A DNA stretch of 64,000 nt. Origin: JBCBDX01 sp039822005 (GTDB lineage: Bacteria > Pseudomonadota > Alphaproteobacteria > Rhizobiales > Rhizobiaceae). Shown here piece by piece: positions 45,958-54,186 of the stretch (positions are counted from its first letter, which is position 1; every line of letters starts with the position of its first letter). The notes under the pieces are model-generated. The model was not told where the DNA came from and searched no databases. It worked only from the letters and a program-made list of their open reading frames with translations. Location of the stretch: the NCBI GenBank assembly GCA_039822005.1, contig JBCBMZ010000002.1, forward strand, positions 489,110-553,109, in the 5' to 3' direction. Made by a program: the position numbers and the translations under genes.

Positions 45958-46095
45958 TTACTTCGTGACAGGTGAAAGACCGCCACCCATTTCTGTTTTT
46001 GGCTGACCTTTGACCGCGATGCGGATAGGTGACAGACCGCCGCCCATTTCTGTCTTTGGCTGCGGCTTCACAACGACGTCTGATGTTTTTTTCAT
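45958..46095 (-). CDS. 45-residue repeat peptide, candidate modified-peptide precursor
   Basis: A small gene too short for normal ORF cut-offs. The ATG at 46095 is preceded by AGGAG at a 7-base spacing. The product is 45 residues, has no Cys, no signal peptide and no hydrophobic segment, and carries two copies of VK(P/G)QPKTEMGGGLSP at residues 9-23 and 28-42 (period 19). The two DNA copies differ by five synonymous changes in the shared codons, which indicates selection on the peptide. It is followed by a strong terminator and then a DUF6065-like gene. The architecture resembles multi-core RiPP precursors, but no known maturase class is seen, so this is inference. Confidence 0.72.
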   Translation of the reverse strand: MKKTSDVVVKPQPKTEMGGGLSPIRIAVKGQPKTEMGGGLSPVTK

Positions 46096-46118
46096 CTCAA
46101 TGCTCCTGTTTTTAAATA

Positions 46119-46175
46119 TTTAGCGCCGAATACTAGGCGCCTAAAAAGATTGTATGCTTTTCAAAATGAATACAA
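46119..46175 (-). promoter_or_regulatory. putative promoter/operator of the repeat peptide gene
   Basis: Reading the minus strand toward the peptide, TTGTAT (46170-46175) and TACAAT (46149-46154) are spaced by 15 bases and could serve as -35/-10. The same bases form an inverted repeat. A second stem, TTTAGGCGCC/GGCGCTAAA, follows between this and the ribosome site. No known regulator motif is recognised. Confidence 0.3.
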
Positions 46176-46767
46176 CCGCTTTAATATTTGTGAATATTCT
46201 ATAAATAAATAAATATGATCTTTTTTTGAAATATGATTTTCAAAAAAATCCAATTATTTTATATCAAAAATAATTGATAAATTTGGAGAAATATAAATTG
46301 GCGGCGAGAGCAGGCATTAATTCCTACAAAAGCAGGTTACTAGCGTGAAAATTGTCGACTATTTGGCCGGTATCTGCCGCTGACATTCGTGAAGCGTGTC
46401 GTTAAGAGCTAAATTCTAGCGAAAAGCCGGGTGATTCGGTCTAGCGCCATTCAATACTGGTTGTTTTGCTCTGCGCGCGGCGGGCCAAGAGTAATGCTGA
46501 CCCAGGGCGGCCCGCAACATATCGCCACCACGCTCAGGGCATAGCGCGTCCGTTGCATTTTTGATAAAAATAAAGCTTTTATAACAGGTGCTTAGCGTAG
46601 TTTTCACTTCGCATGGTCGGCGTTTGTTGGCTGGCTCGGTTTGCAGGCGAACGGAGCGGAAAAAATGAGTATTTGCGTGTCAGTCTAGAGTTTATTTAAT
46701 TGCAGAAAAAATATTTCTAAATCGGTTATTGGGGTGGATAAATCAACTATGAGATACGCAGATTGGA

Positions 46768-46797
46768 GCGGCGCTTAACTACGCCGCGTCTGTTTTA
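46768..46797 (+). terminator. GC hairpin followed by a T-rich stretch
   Basis: Perfect 6-bp stem GCGGCG / CGCCGC (46768-46773, 46782-46787) with an 8-base loop, followed by GTCTGTTTT. On the plus strand it would end a transcript from the gene-free region. No gene upstream explains it. The T-run is interrupted, so confidence is low. Confidence 0.35.
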
Positions 46798-46844
46798 TCG
46801 TCTTGTTTTACGCGCCGCTTGGATGTGGCGCAGCTTTTAAAGTG

Positions 46845-47528
46845 TCAACGCTTGCCAACGAGTTGTTTGACATTGTCAGGCACCAGCTCTCCGCGCAGGC
46901 GCGCATCAAGATACATCGCACATTCTTCCAAAAGCTCATCTTCGTGGCCTTGGTAGAAGTGGTTCGCGTTTTCCATGGTACGCTGCGTTATCAATATACC
47001 TTTTTGCGTGTGTAGCTTGTCTACCAAACCTTGCACTGCCTCGGGCGGCGCCACACGATCGTGAGAGCCGTGAATAATCAAGCCGGATGATGGGCATGGT
47101 GCCAGAAAGGCGAAGTCATAAATATTCGGCTGCGGGGAGATGGACATGAACCCTTCAATCTCCGGACGCCGCATCAGGAGTTGCATGCCGATCCATGCGC
47201 CAAATGAATAGCCGGCAACCCAGCAGAATTTTGCCTCCGGATGAAGTGATTGTACCCAGTCTAGTGCAGCCGCCGCGTCTGACAATTCACCTGCGCCATG
47301 ATCGAACTCGCCTTGGCTGCGCCCGATACCGCGAAAATTGAAACGCAAGGTCGTAAATCCACGTTCCTGGAACATGTAAAACAAATTGTAGATCATGGGA
47401 TTGTTCATGTTGCCGCCAAATTGCGGGTGGGGATGCAATATCATGGCGATAGGTGCATCTTTTTCCGCAGCAGGCTGATAACGACCCTCCAGACGACCTT
47501 CCGGGCCGTTGAAAATGACTTCGGGCAT
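46845..47528 (-). CDS. alpha/beta hydrolase family protein
   Basis: A 227-residue cytoplasmic alpha/beta hydrolase of the short YfhR-like/COG2945 group. Segments are LHPHPQFGGNMNNPMIYNLF, TTLRFNFRGIGRSQGEFDHG, the nucleophile elbow GYSFGAWIGMQLL (Ser), HGSHDRVAPPEAVQ (Asp) and NANHFYQGHEDELL (His). The frame is open to 47786, but the ATG at 47528 has GGAGAG upstream and gives the family N-terminus MPEVIFNGPEGRLEG. Divergent from the first desulfurase gene. The substrate is unknown. Confidence 0.88.
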   Translation of the reverse strand: MPEVIFNGPEGRLEGRYQPAAEKDAPIAMILHPHPQFGGNMNNPMIYNLFYMFQERGFTTLRFNFRGIGRSQGEFDHGAGELSDAAAALDWVQSLHPEAKFCWVAGYSFGAWIGMQLLMRRPEIEGFMSISPQPNIYDFAFLAPCPSSGLIIHGSHDRVAPPEAVQGLVDKLHTQKGILITQRTMENANHFYQGHEDELLEECAMYLDARLRGELVPDNVKQLVGKR

Positions 47529-47680
47529 AAACTCTCCACATTTATTGGCGGGACAGGACGCGGCATCTTTGCTGATTGCTGCGGTGTCCACAATTCTATA
47601 GGTAACGTTGCGCCCGTCATAAGGGTTTGCTCCTGCAAATTTCAAGGAAATCCGTAATTCGGTTGAGTGGCACAGAGTGA

Positions 47681-48838
47681 ATGGCCGGAAAATCGCGCAT
47701 ATATTTTGATTACAATGCTTCGGCGCCCTTGGCGGACGAGGCACGTGCGGCGATGCTTGACGCCTTGAAAATCGATGCAAACCCATCCTCGGTGCACGCC
47801 GAGGGTCGAGCAGCGCGGGCGTTGGTTAAGAAGGCTCGCCGCCAGGTGGCCGCACTGTTAAACGCCAATCCCGATCATGTGGTGTTTACATCCGGCGCAA
47901 CGGAAGCAGCAGCTCTGGCGTTGACGCCCAATTACTCCATGGGGCGGTCGCCGGTCTCAATGAGCCATTTGTATGTTTGCGCCGCGGATCATCCTTGCAC
48001 GCTGGACGGCGGAAGCTTTGCGCCGGACAAGCGGACATTGTTCCCGGTTACCCAAGATGGTTTGGTGGATCAAAGTGCGCTCAAAGAGATTTTGACAGCG
48101 CATGATTACGGCGCGGGTTTGCCGCTGGTGGTGTGTCATCACGCCAATAATGAAACCGGGGTCATCCAGCCCATAGTGGAGATCAGCAGCCTAGTGAAAG
48201 AACACCGGGGTGTCTTTGTGGTGGACGCAGTCCAAGCCGTCGGGCGTGTGCCCATTGATGTTTCATCGGGATTTGCGGACTATGTGATTGTCTCGTCACA
48301 TAAGATTGGCGGTCCAAAGGGGGCCGGTGCTCTCGTGGCTTTTTCCGATTTGATGATGCCGATGCCGCTCATTCGTGGCGGAGGGCAGGAACGCGGCCAC
48401 CGGTCGGGGACGGAGTCGCCGGTAAATCTCGCTGGGTTTGGCGCGGCCGCTGAAATTGCCGCTCAAAAGATCGGCTCTTGGAGCGCAATCGCTGCGCTGC
48501 GCGACCGGCTTGAAGAGGGTATTTCTAAGATCGCACCGGAGGCCGTTTTCCATGCCCAAGACCAACCAAGGCTTCCCAATACCCTGTTTTTTACCATGCC
48601 GGGAATGAAAGCCGAGACATTGCAAATCGCGCTCGATATAGCTGGTTTTGCGGCCTCGCCCGGTTCGGCGTGTTCTTCAGGAAAGGTAGGGGCCAGCCAT
48701 GTCCTTAAAGCCATGGGTGTGAAGTGTGAGGAAGGCGCGATCAGGTTGTCGCTCGGCCTGCAAAATACCGGGGCAAATGTGGATGCTTTCCTCGAGGTTT
48801 TCGTGAAAATTGCCACTCGTGCAGGTCGCTTGCAATAA
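47681..48838 (+). CDS. cysteine desulfurase, NifS/IscS-like (class V aminotransferase)
   Basis: A 385-residue PLP enzyme. The N-terminus RIYFDYNASAPLADEARAAM and PSSVHAEGRAARALVKKARR are typical; the PLP Lys lies in VSSHKIGGPKGAGALVAF; the active-site Cys in GSACSSGKVGASHVLKAMG, in the type I (IscS/NifS) layout with a longer Cys loop. It liberates sulfur from cysteine. It sits 110 bp upstream of sufB and so heads the suf cluster, which also contains a type II desulfurase (sufS). The two may serve different acceptors. Confidence 0.92.
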   Translation: MAGKSRIYFDYNASAPLADEARAAMLDALKIDANPSSVHAEGRAARALVKKARRQVAALLNANPDHVVFTSGATEAAALALTPNYSMGRSPVSMSHLYVCAADHPCTLDGGSFAPDKRTLFPVTQDGLVDQSALKEILTAHDYGAGLPLVVCHHANNETGVIQPIVEISSLVKEHRGVFVVDAVQAVGRVPIDVSSGFADYVIVSSHKIGGPKGAGALVAFSDLMMPMPLIRGGGQERGHRSGTESPVNLAGFGAAAEIAAQKIGSWSAIAALRDRLEEGISKIAPEAVFHAQDQPRLPNTLFFTMPGMKAETLQIALDIAGFAASPGSACSSGKVGASHVLKAMGVKCEEGAIRLSLGLQNTGANVDAFLEVFVKIATRAGRLQ

Positions 48839-48864
48839 ACCTGCCTAAAATTGTCATATTTACT

Positions 48865-48885
48865 AGTTTAGAACTTTTCAAAACT
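48865..48885. promoter_or_regulatory. Irr-box-like palindrome upstream of sufB
   Basis: A 9-3-9 inverted repeat AGTTTAGAA-CTT-TTCAAAACT with one mismatch. Its core TTTAGAA-N3-TTCAAAA is one base away from the iron control element (TTTAGAA-N3-TTCTAAA) bound by Irr in Rhizobiales. It lies 65 bp before the sufB start, a suitable place for iron-responsive control of Fe-S assembly. Confidence 0.6.
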
Positions 48886-48948
48886 GGAAAACGCGCTATA
48901 TGCATAACATAACTTAAACGAACGATATATGCGCCTCGGGAGCTGTCC

Positions 48949-50418
48949 ATGCCTGCTGTTCAGGAAACAATTGATCAGGTCAAAAAGATCGATGTCGACC
49001 AATACAAGTACGGCTTTGAGACAATTGTTGAGACGGACAAAGCCCCAAAAGGGCTGTCGGAAGAAGTCATACGTTTCATCTCCGCCAAAAAGAACGAGCC
49101 GGAGTGGATGCTTGAGTGGCGTTTGGACGCCTACAAGCGCTGGTTGACCATGGAAGAGCCCGACTGGGCGCGTGTTGATTACCCGAAGATCGACTTCAAC
49201 GACATCTATTATTACGCCGCGCCGAAAGGTCAGGATGGTCCGAGAACCATCGACGATGTCGATCCTGAAATACGCAAAACCTATGAGAAGTTGGGCATTC
49301 CGCTGGCCGAGCAGGAAATTCTGGCCGGTGTACAAGAGCGCCGAGTGGCGGTTGATGCGGTCTTTGATTCTGTTTCGGTCGTAACAACTTTCAAGGAAGA
49401 ATTGGCCAAAGCCGGCGTAATTTTCATGCCGATCTCTGAAGCGATCCGCGAACATCCCGAGTTGGTGAAGAAATATCTGGCATCTGTTGTGCCGGTTTCT
49501 GACAATTACTATTCCGCGCTCAATTGCGCTGTTTTTACCGATGGTTCTTTTGTGTACGTGCCTGAGGGCGTGCGCTGCCCTATGGAATTGTCGACCTATT
49601 TCCGGATCAACGAAAAGAACACCGGCCAGTTTGAGCGTACGCTGATCATAGCCGAAAAGGGTGCTTACGTTTCCTATCTGGAAGGATGTACCGCACCGCA
49701 GCGCGACGAAAACCAGTTGCATGCGGCCGTTGTCGAACTCGTCGCCATGGAAGACGCCGAGATCAAATATTCAACTGTCCAGAACTGGTATCCGGGCGAC
49801 GCTGACGGCAAAGGCGGCATTTACAACTTCGTGACCAAGCGCGGCGACTGCCGGGGCGACCGGGCAAAGATTTCTTGGACTCAAGTTGAAACCGGATCGG
49901 CGATTACGTGGAAGTACCCGTCCTGCATTTTGCGCGGCGATGACAGTCAGGGCGAATTCTATTCCATCGCGGTGTCCAATGGCGCGCAACAGGTAGATAG
50001 CGGCACCAAGATGATCCATTTGGGCAAACGCACCAAGAGCCGGATCATTTCCAAGGGCATCTCGGCGGGTCGTTCGCAGAATACCTATCGGGGACGTGTA
50101 TCGGCACACCGCAAGGCGGCGGATGCCAGGAATTTTACGCAGTGTGACTCGCTACTGATCGGCAATGAATGTGGCGCACACACCGTGCCTTACATAGAAG
50201 CCAACAACGCAACTGCGCAGTTTGAGCACGAGGCGACGACGTCGAAAATCTCCGAGGACCAGCTGTTCTATTGCATGCAGCGCGGCATACCGGAAGAAGA
50301 GGCGATTGCGCTGATCGTCAATGGCTTCGTGAAAGAAGTCATTCAGGAATTGCCGATGGAGTTTGCAGTCGAAGCGCAAAAGCTCATAGGCATTAGTCTT
50401 GAAGGTTCCGTGGGCTGA
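48949..50418 (+). CDS. sufB: Fe-S cluster assembly protein SufB
   Basis: SufB scaffold, 489 residues, the core of the SufBCD complex that builds Fe-S clusters. Segments are GLSEEVIRFISAKKNEPEWM, VYVPEGVRCPMELSTYFRIN, SYLEGCTAPQRDENQLHAA, KRGDCRGDRAKISWTQVETG and TQCDSLLIGNECGAHTVPYI (conserved Cys). It sits downstream of an Irr-box-like palindrome. A 149-residue secreted protein gene separates it from sufC. Confidence 0.97.
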   Translation: MPAVQETIDQVKKIDVDQYKYGFETIVETDKAPKGLSEEVIRFISAKKNEPEWMLEWRLDAYKRWLTMEEPDWARVDYPKIDFNDIYYYAAPKGQDGPRTIDDVDPEIRKTYEKLGIPLAEQEILAGVQERRVAVDAVFDSVSVVTTFKEELAKAGVIFMPISEAIREHPELVKKYLASVVPVSDNYYSALNCAVFTDGSFVYVPEGVRCPMELSTYFRINEKNTGQFERTLIIAEKGAYVSYLEGCTAPQRDENQLHAAVVELVAMEDAEIKYSTVQNWYPGDADGKGGIYNFVTKRGDCRGDRAKISWTQVETGSAITWKYPSCILRGDDSQGEFYSIAVSNGAQQVDSGTKMIHLGKRTKSRIISKGISAGRSQNTYRGRVSAHRKAADARNFTQCDSLLIGNECGAHTVPYIEANNATAQFEHEATTSKISEDQLFYCMQRGIPEEEAIALIVNGFVKEVIQELPMEFAVEAQKLIGISLEGSVG

Positions 50419-50426
50419 TAACGGCA

Positions 50427-50876
50427 ATGTTAAGGGCATATTGGCATAAGCGCTTTGGACTTTGCCTTGGTGGAGCGGTGGTTTGCGCTGTTGCGCTAAA
50501 CGCTGTTGCGGCCGGTGCGGACAACCTGCCAACGCCTGAAGGTTTTATGGTTTGGCAAACGCCGGAAGCGGTTACTGTCGCGGCGCCAGTCGCGGTTCTT
50601 GGCGACAGCTACATGGCTTTTCCGAGCGAAGATGAGGGCCGGCCTGAGCTCTCAATCAACGTTCGGATGATCAACGCTTTCATTCCTGAGCAAACGCGTT
50701 TCATAGTCGATGTGATCGAAACCGGTTATGCAGATGATAGCGTTGGCGGCGGTTGGGAGCGGTTCATGCTCAAACCGACGGAAGATGGGCAATACACACT
50801 TGTCGCGCATGGTTGGAAGTGGCGCTGCCAACGCGGTGGCATGGCTGATCAATGGGTCGGTCGCCCCTGTCCATGA
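50427..50876 (+). CDS. small secreted protein of unknown function inside the suf operon
   Basis: A 149-residue product with a signal peptide (GLCLGGAVVCAVALNAVAAG, cleavage near AAGA) and a beta-rich mature part. The C-terminus has two Cys (134 and 148) in WKWRCQRGGMADQW and VGRPCP, which could form a disulfide in the periplasm. It starts 8 bp after sufB and ends 53 bp before sufC on the same strand, so it should be expressed with the suf genes. Nothing links it to Fe-S assembly in sequence. No family recognised. Confidence 0.7.
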   Translation: MLRAYWHKRFGLCLGGAVVCAVALNAVAAGADNLPTPEGFMVWQTPEAVTVAAPVAVLGDSYMAFPSEDEGRPELSINVRMINAFIPEQTRFIVDVIETGYADDSVGGGWERFMLKPTEDGQYTLVAHGWKWRCQRGGMADQWVGRPCP

Positions 50877-50929
50877 TCTCGCAGAACCATTCTATGAATA
50901 TGGCGCTGTTGCGCTGCTGGAGAAAATAA

Positions 50930-51685
50930 ATGTTGGAAATCAAAAACTTACACGCGAAAATCGCCGAGACAGATACGCAGATCATCAACGGACTGAATCT
51001 TTCGGTCAAAGCCGGTGAAGTGGCTGCCATCATGGGGCCGAACGGTTCCGGCAAGTCGACGCTCTCCTACGTTTTGGCAGGCCGTGATGACTATGAAGTC
51101 ACCGAAGGCGACATCCTTTATAATGGCGAGAGCATCCTTGAGATGGATCCAGCTGAGCGTGCAGCGGCTGGCATTTTCCTGGCGTTCCAGTATCCTATGG
51201 AGGTTCCAGGCGTTGCCACGATGCAATTCCTGAAAGTGGCGATGAACGAGCAGCGCAAGGCGCGCGGTGAAGATGAGCTTTCCACGCCGGACTTCATCAA
51301 GACCGTCCGCGAAGCGGCGGCCACGCTCAACATTTCCATGGACATGCTTAAGCGCCCGCTTAATGTCGGATTTTCCGGCGGTGAGAAGAAGCGCGCTGAA
51401 ATCCTGCAGATGAAGCTTTTGGCCCCGTCTTTGTGCGTGCTTGATGAAACAGATTCCGGCCTCGACATTGATGCGCTGAAAATCGTGTCCGAAGGCGTGA
51501 ACGCGCTGCGTTCGCCAGACCGCGCGACCATCGTCATCACCCATTATCAGCGCCTGCTCGACTACATTGTTCCCGATAGCGTCCATGTCTTGTCAAAGGG
51601 CCAGATCGTGAAGTCAGGCGACAAGGATTTGGCAAAAGAGTTGGAAGCCGAGGGCTATGCCGACATCATTGCTCAAGCCGCCTGA
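50930..51685 (+). CDS. sufC: Fe-S cluster assembly ATPase SufC
   Basis: ABC-type ATPase of SufBCD, 251 residues. Walker A is GPNGSGKSTLSYVLAGRDD; the Q-loop is FLAFQYPMEVPGV; the signature is VGFSGGEKKRAEILQMKLL; Walker B with the catalytic Glu is LCVLDETDSGLDIDALK; the H-loop is VITHYQRLLDYI. ATP hydrolysis drives conformational change in SufB-SufD. It ends 19 bp before the sufD start. Confidence 0.98.
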   Translation: MLEIKNLHAKIAETDTQIINGLNLSVKAGEVAAIMGPNGSGKSTLSYVLAGRDDYEVTEGDILYNGESILEMDPAERAAAGIFLAFQYPMEVPGVATMQFLKVAMNEQRKARGEDELSTPDFIKTVREAAATLNISMDMLKRPLNVGFSGGEKKRAEILQMKLLAPSLCVLDETDSGLDIDALKIVSEGVNALRSPDRATIVITHYQRLLDYIVPDSVHVLSKGQIVKSGDKDLAKELEAEGYADIIAQAA

Positions 51686-51704
51686 AGCAGAGGAGCATTC
51701 ATCA

Positions 51705-52964
51705 ATGAACGCACCGGTAAAACTGACGGCGGTCGAAGAGGCACTCGTTTCCGCTTTCGCCGACAAGGTCCACGCGCTGCCCGGCAATGCCGATACCATC
51801 CATGCCCGAGATGCCGCGATCGAGGCCATCAAAAGCAATGGTCTGCCCACGCGAAAGGTAGAGGCTTGGCATTATACCGATCTGCGGCGCTTGATGGCGG
51901 GCCTGCCAACGGGTGACGGCAAATCGGCTGCTGCCATGTCCGCTATCCTTGATGGCTCGCATATTCTATCTATCGAAAATGGCGTGGCACAGTTATCGGG
52001 CCAGCCGGATGGCCTCAATGTGGAATTGATCGCCGATGCGCTGGGTGCCGATGTTGGCGGATATGTACCTGAGTTTTTTGGCGATGATGATGCCATAGGG
52101 CAGATCAATGCAGCTTTTGTCTCCGGCGGTTACCGTCTGGCGGTCTCTGATGATGTTGAACTCTCTGAACCGATAGAAATCCAAACACGCACATCCGACA
52201 CGCAAGCCCATAGCGGGCACGTAGCGGCTATCGGCGCCAAGGCGTCGGCAACCTTCGTTGACCGCTCTTTCAGCGCCGGCCCTGCCATGACGACCTCCGT
52301 GACCCATGTGACGGTTAAAGATGGTGCCACTGTCAACTGGATTGTTGTGCAGGAAGAAGGTGAGGACGCCTCACGTCTTGCCAAGTTGGTTTTCGACATC
52401 GCCGACGGTGCAACAGTCAATCTTTTCATCGCGAACTTTGGCGGCAAACTGATCCGTCAGGAAGTGCACGCGCGCTGCGCCGGTGAAAATTCGCACCTTG
52501 ATTTCCGTGCCGTCAACATGGTTGGTGATGAGACGCATTGCGACATAACGCTGGTACTGGATCACCAGGTGCCGAACACGACCTCGGAAGAAACCGTACG
52601 TAGCGTCGTGACCGGCAAGGGGCAGGCGGTGTTCCAAGGCCAAATCCGTGTGGCACAGATCGCCCAGAAAACGGACGCTCAAATGGCTGCCAACACGCTA
52701 TTGCTGTCTGATGAAGCTGGCGTTTCTGTGAAGCCCGAACTGGAAATTTTCGCCGACGATGTGATTTGCGCCCATGGGGCGACCGTCGCTGAAATCGACG
52801 AAAATCATCTTTTCTATCTGATGGCGCGCGGCATTTCAGAAAAGACCGCACGCGGCTTGTTGGTCGAAGCTTTCGTCGATGAACTGGTCGAAGAACTCGA
52901 CAACGAGCAGCTTGTAGAAGCCCTGGAAGGCCGCATCAGCGCGTGGCTCGAGGCGCACGGCTGA
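51705..52964 (+). CDS. sufD: Fe-S cluster assembly protein SufD
   Basis: SufD partner of SufB, 419 residues. Segments are NGLPTRKVEAWHYTDLRRL, HARCAGENSHLDFRAVNMVG, MAANTLLLSDEAGVSVKPEL, CAHGATVAEIDENHLFYLMA and RGISEKTARGLLVEAFVDEL. The frame is open from 51657 within sufC, but the ATG at 51705 with AGAGGAG upstream is the right start. Followed by sufS after 4 bp. Confidence 0.95.
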   Translation: MNAPVKLTAVEEALVSAFADKVHALPGNADTIHARDAAIEAIKSNGLPTRKVEAWHYTDLRRLMAGLPTGDGKSAAAMSAILDGSHILSIENGVAQLSGQPDGLNVELIADALGADVGGYVPEFFGDDDAIGQINAAFVSGGYRLAVSDDVELSEPIEIQTRTSDTQAHSGHVAAIGAKASATFVDRSFSAGPAMTTSVTHVTVKDGATVNWIVVQEEGEDASRLAKLVFDIADGATVNLFIANFGGKLIRQEVHARCAGENSHLDFRAVNMVGDETHCDITLVLDHQVPNTTSEETVRSVVTGKGQAVFQGQIRVAQIAQKTDAQMAANTLLLSDEAGVSVKPELEIFADDVICAHGATVAEIDENHLFYLMARGISEKTARGLLVEAFVDELVEELDNEQLVEALEGRISAWLEAHG

Positions 52965-52968
52965 CCAT

Positions 52969-54186
52969 ATGACATATGATGTAGAAAAAATCCGGTCGGA
53001 TTTCCCCATCCTCTCAAAGGAAGTTTACGGCAAGCCGCTGGTCTACCTGGACAATGGAGCGTCCGCACAAAAGCCGCGTCAGGTCATCGACGCTGTCTCC
53101 AACACCTATGAAGACAATTATGCCAATGTGCATCGCGGCCTGCACTATTTGTCCAACAGCGCGACCGATGCCTATGAAGCGGCCCGCAAAAAGGTGCAGC
53201 ACTTTTTGAATGCCGCTTCGGAAGACGAGATCGTTTTCACCAAAGGCACCACGCACGCGATCAACATTGTCGCCAATGCCTTGGCTGAAACCATCCAGCC
53301 GGGTGATGAAATCGTTCTCTCCATCATGGAGCACCATTCCAACATCGTACCCTGGCACTTCCTGCGCGAACGCCACGGCGCAAAACTGGTTTGGGTGCCG
53401 GTCGATGAGAATGGCCAGTTTCATATCGAAGAGCTTGAAAAGCGTCTCACGGACCGTACAAAATTGATCGCGCTCACCCAAATGTCGAACGTGACGGGGA
53501 CGGTGGTGCCGATCAAGCAAGTCTGTGACATGGCCCATGCCCGCGATATTCCGGTGCTGGTCGATGGATCGCAGGGCGCGGTGCACATGCCGGTCGATGT
53601 ACGCAACCTTGATTGCGACTGGTACTGTTTCACTGGCCACAAGGTTTACGGCCCGTCGGGCATTGGCGTTTTGTACGGCAAGATGGATCGCTTGAAAGAA
53701 ATGCGCCCCTATGAGGGCGGCGGCGAGATGATCGTCGAGGTCACCGAAGAGGGCGTCACCTACAATGAACCTCCTCACCGCTTTGAGGCCGGAACGCCAC
53801 CGATCGCGCAGGCAATCGGTTTGGGGGCGGCGCTCGACTATATGGAAGGCGTTGGCCGTGATGCCATTGCTGCCCATGAAGCCGATTTGCGCGCCTATGC
53901 CCATGAGCAACTGGACGGTGTCAACGCCATCCGCATCATCGGCAATGCGCCGGAAAAGGGTGCGATCATTTCCTTTGAGTTGGAAGGCATTCATGCCCAT
54001 GATGTGTCGATGGTGATCGACCGGCAAGGCATTGCGGTGCGCGCCGGCTCCCATTGCGCGCAGCCGCTCTTGAAGCGTTTCGGTGCGACCTCCACATGTC
54101 GGGCGAGTTTTGGCATGTACAATACACGCCAAGAGGTGGATAAACTTGTTGAGTCGCTCGACAAGGCACGGATGTTTTTTGCCTGA
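52969..54186 (+). CDS. sufS: cysteine desulfurase SufS
   Basis: Type II cysteine desulfurase, 405 residues. It starts VEKIRSDFPILSKEVYGKPL, has LVYLDNGASAQKPRQVIDAV and MEHHSNIVPWHFL, the PLP Lys in CFTGHKVYGPSGIGVLYG, and the reactive Cys in VRAGSHCAQPLLKRFG. SufS passes sulfur to SufE or SufU and then to SufB; no sufE is present in this cluster. It is a second desulfurase beside the one in front of sufB. A long antisense frame on the minus strand is a shadow. Confidence 0.96.
   Translation: MTYDVEKIRSDFPILSKEVYGKPLVYLDNGASAQKPRQVIDAVSNTYEDNYANVHRGLHYLSNSATDAYEAARKKVQHFLNAASEDEIVFTKGTTHAINIVANALAETIQPGDEIVLSIMEHHSNIVPWHFLRERHGAKLVWVPVDENGQFHIEELEKRLTDRTKLIALTQMSNVTGTVVPIKQVCDMAHARDIPVLVDGSQGAVHMPVDVRNLDCDWYCFTGHKVYGPSGIGVLYGKMDRLKEMRPYEGGGEMIVEVTEEGVTYNEPPHRFEAGTPPIAQAIGLGAALDYMEGVGRDAIAAHEADLRAYAHEQLDGVNAIRIIGNAPEKGAIISFELEGIHAHDVSMVIDRQGIAVRAGSHCAQPLLKRFGATSTCRASFGMYNTRQEVDKLVESLDKARMFFA

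Larger units (their letters stand above)
46096..46844. other. 750-bp gene-free, AT-rich region with inverted repeats
   Basis: No convincing gene. The part next to the repeat peptide (about 46100-46330) is strikingly AT-rich compared with the rest of the window and should hold the peptide's promoter. It has several inverted repeats: TTTAGCGCC/GGCGCCTAAA (46119-46145, one base different), TTGTAT/ATACAA (46150-46175), and TTGAAA-N6-TTTCAA (46226-46243). Further right (46380-46840) the base content returns to normal, with short frames lacking ribosome sites. Confidence 0.5.

Noticed and set aside
46298..46383. Two micro-frames (16 and 12 codons, overlapping) in the AT-rich region
   Set aside because: They have passable purine-rich upstream sites, but are too short and unsupported to call; non-ATG starts.
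46416..46607. 63-codon minus-strand frame in the gene-free region
   Set aside because: GTG start without ribosome site, no recognisable composition or family; likely chance.
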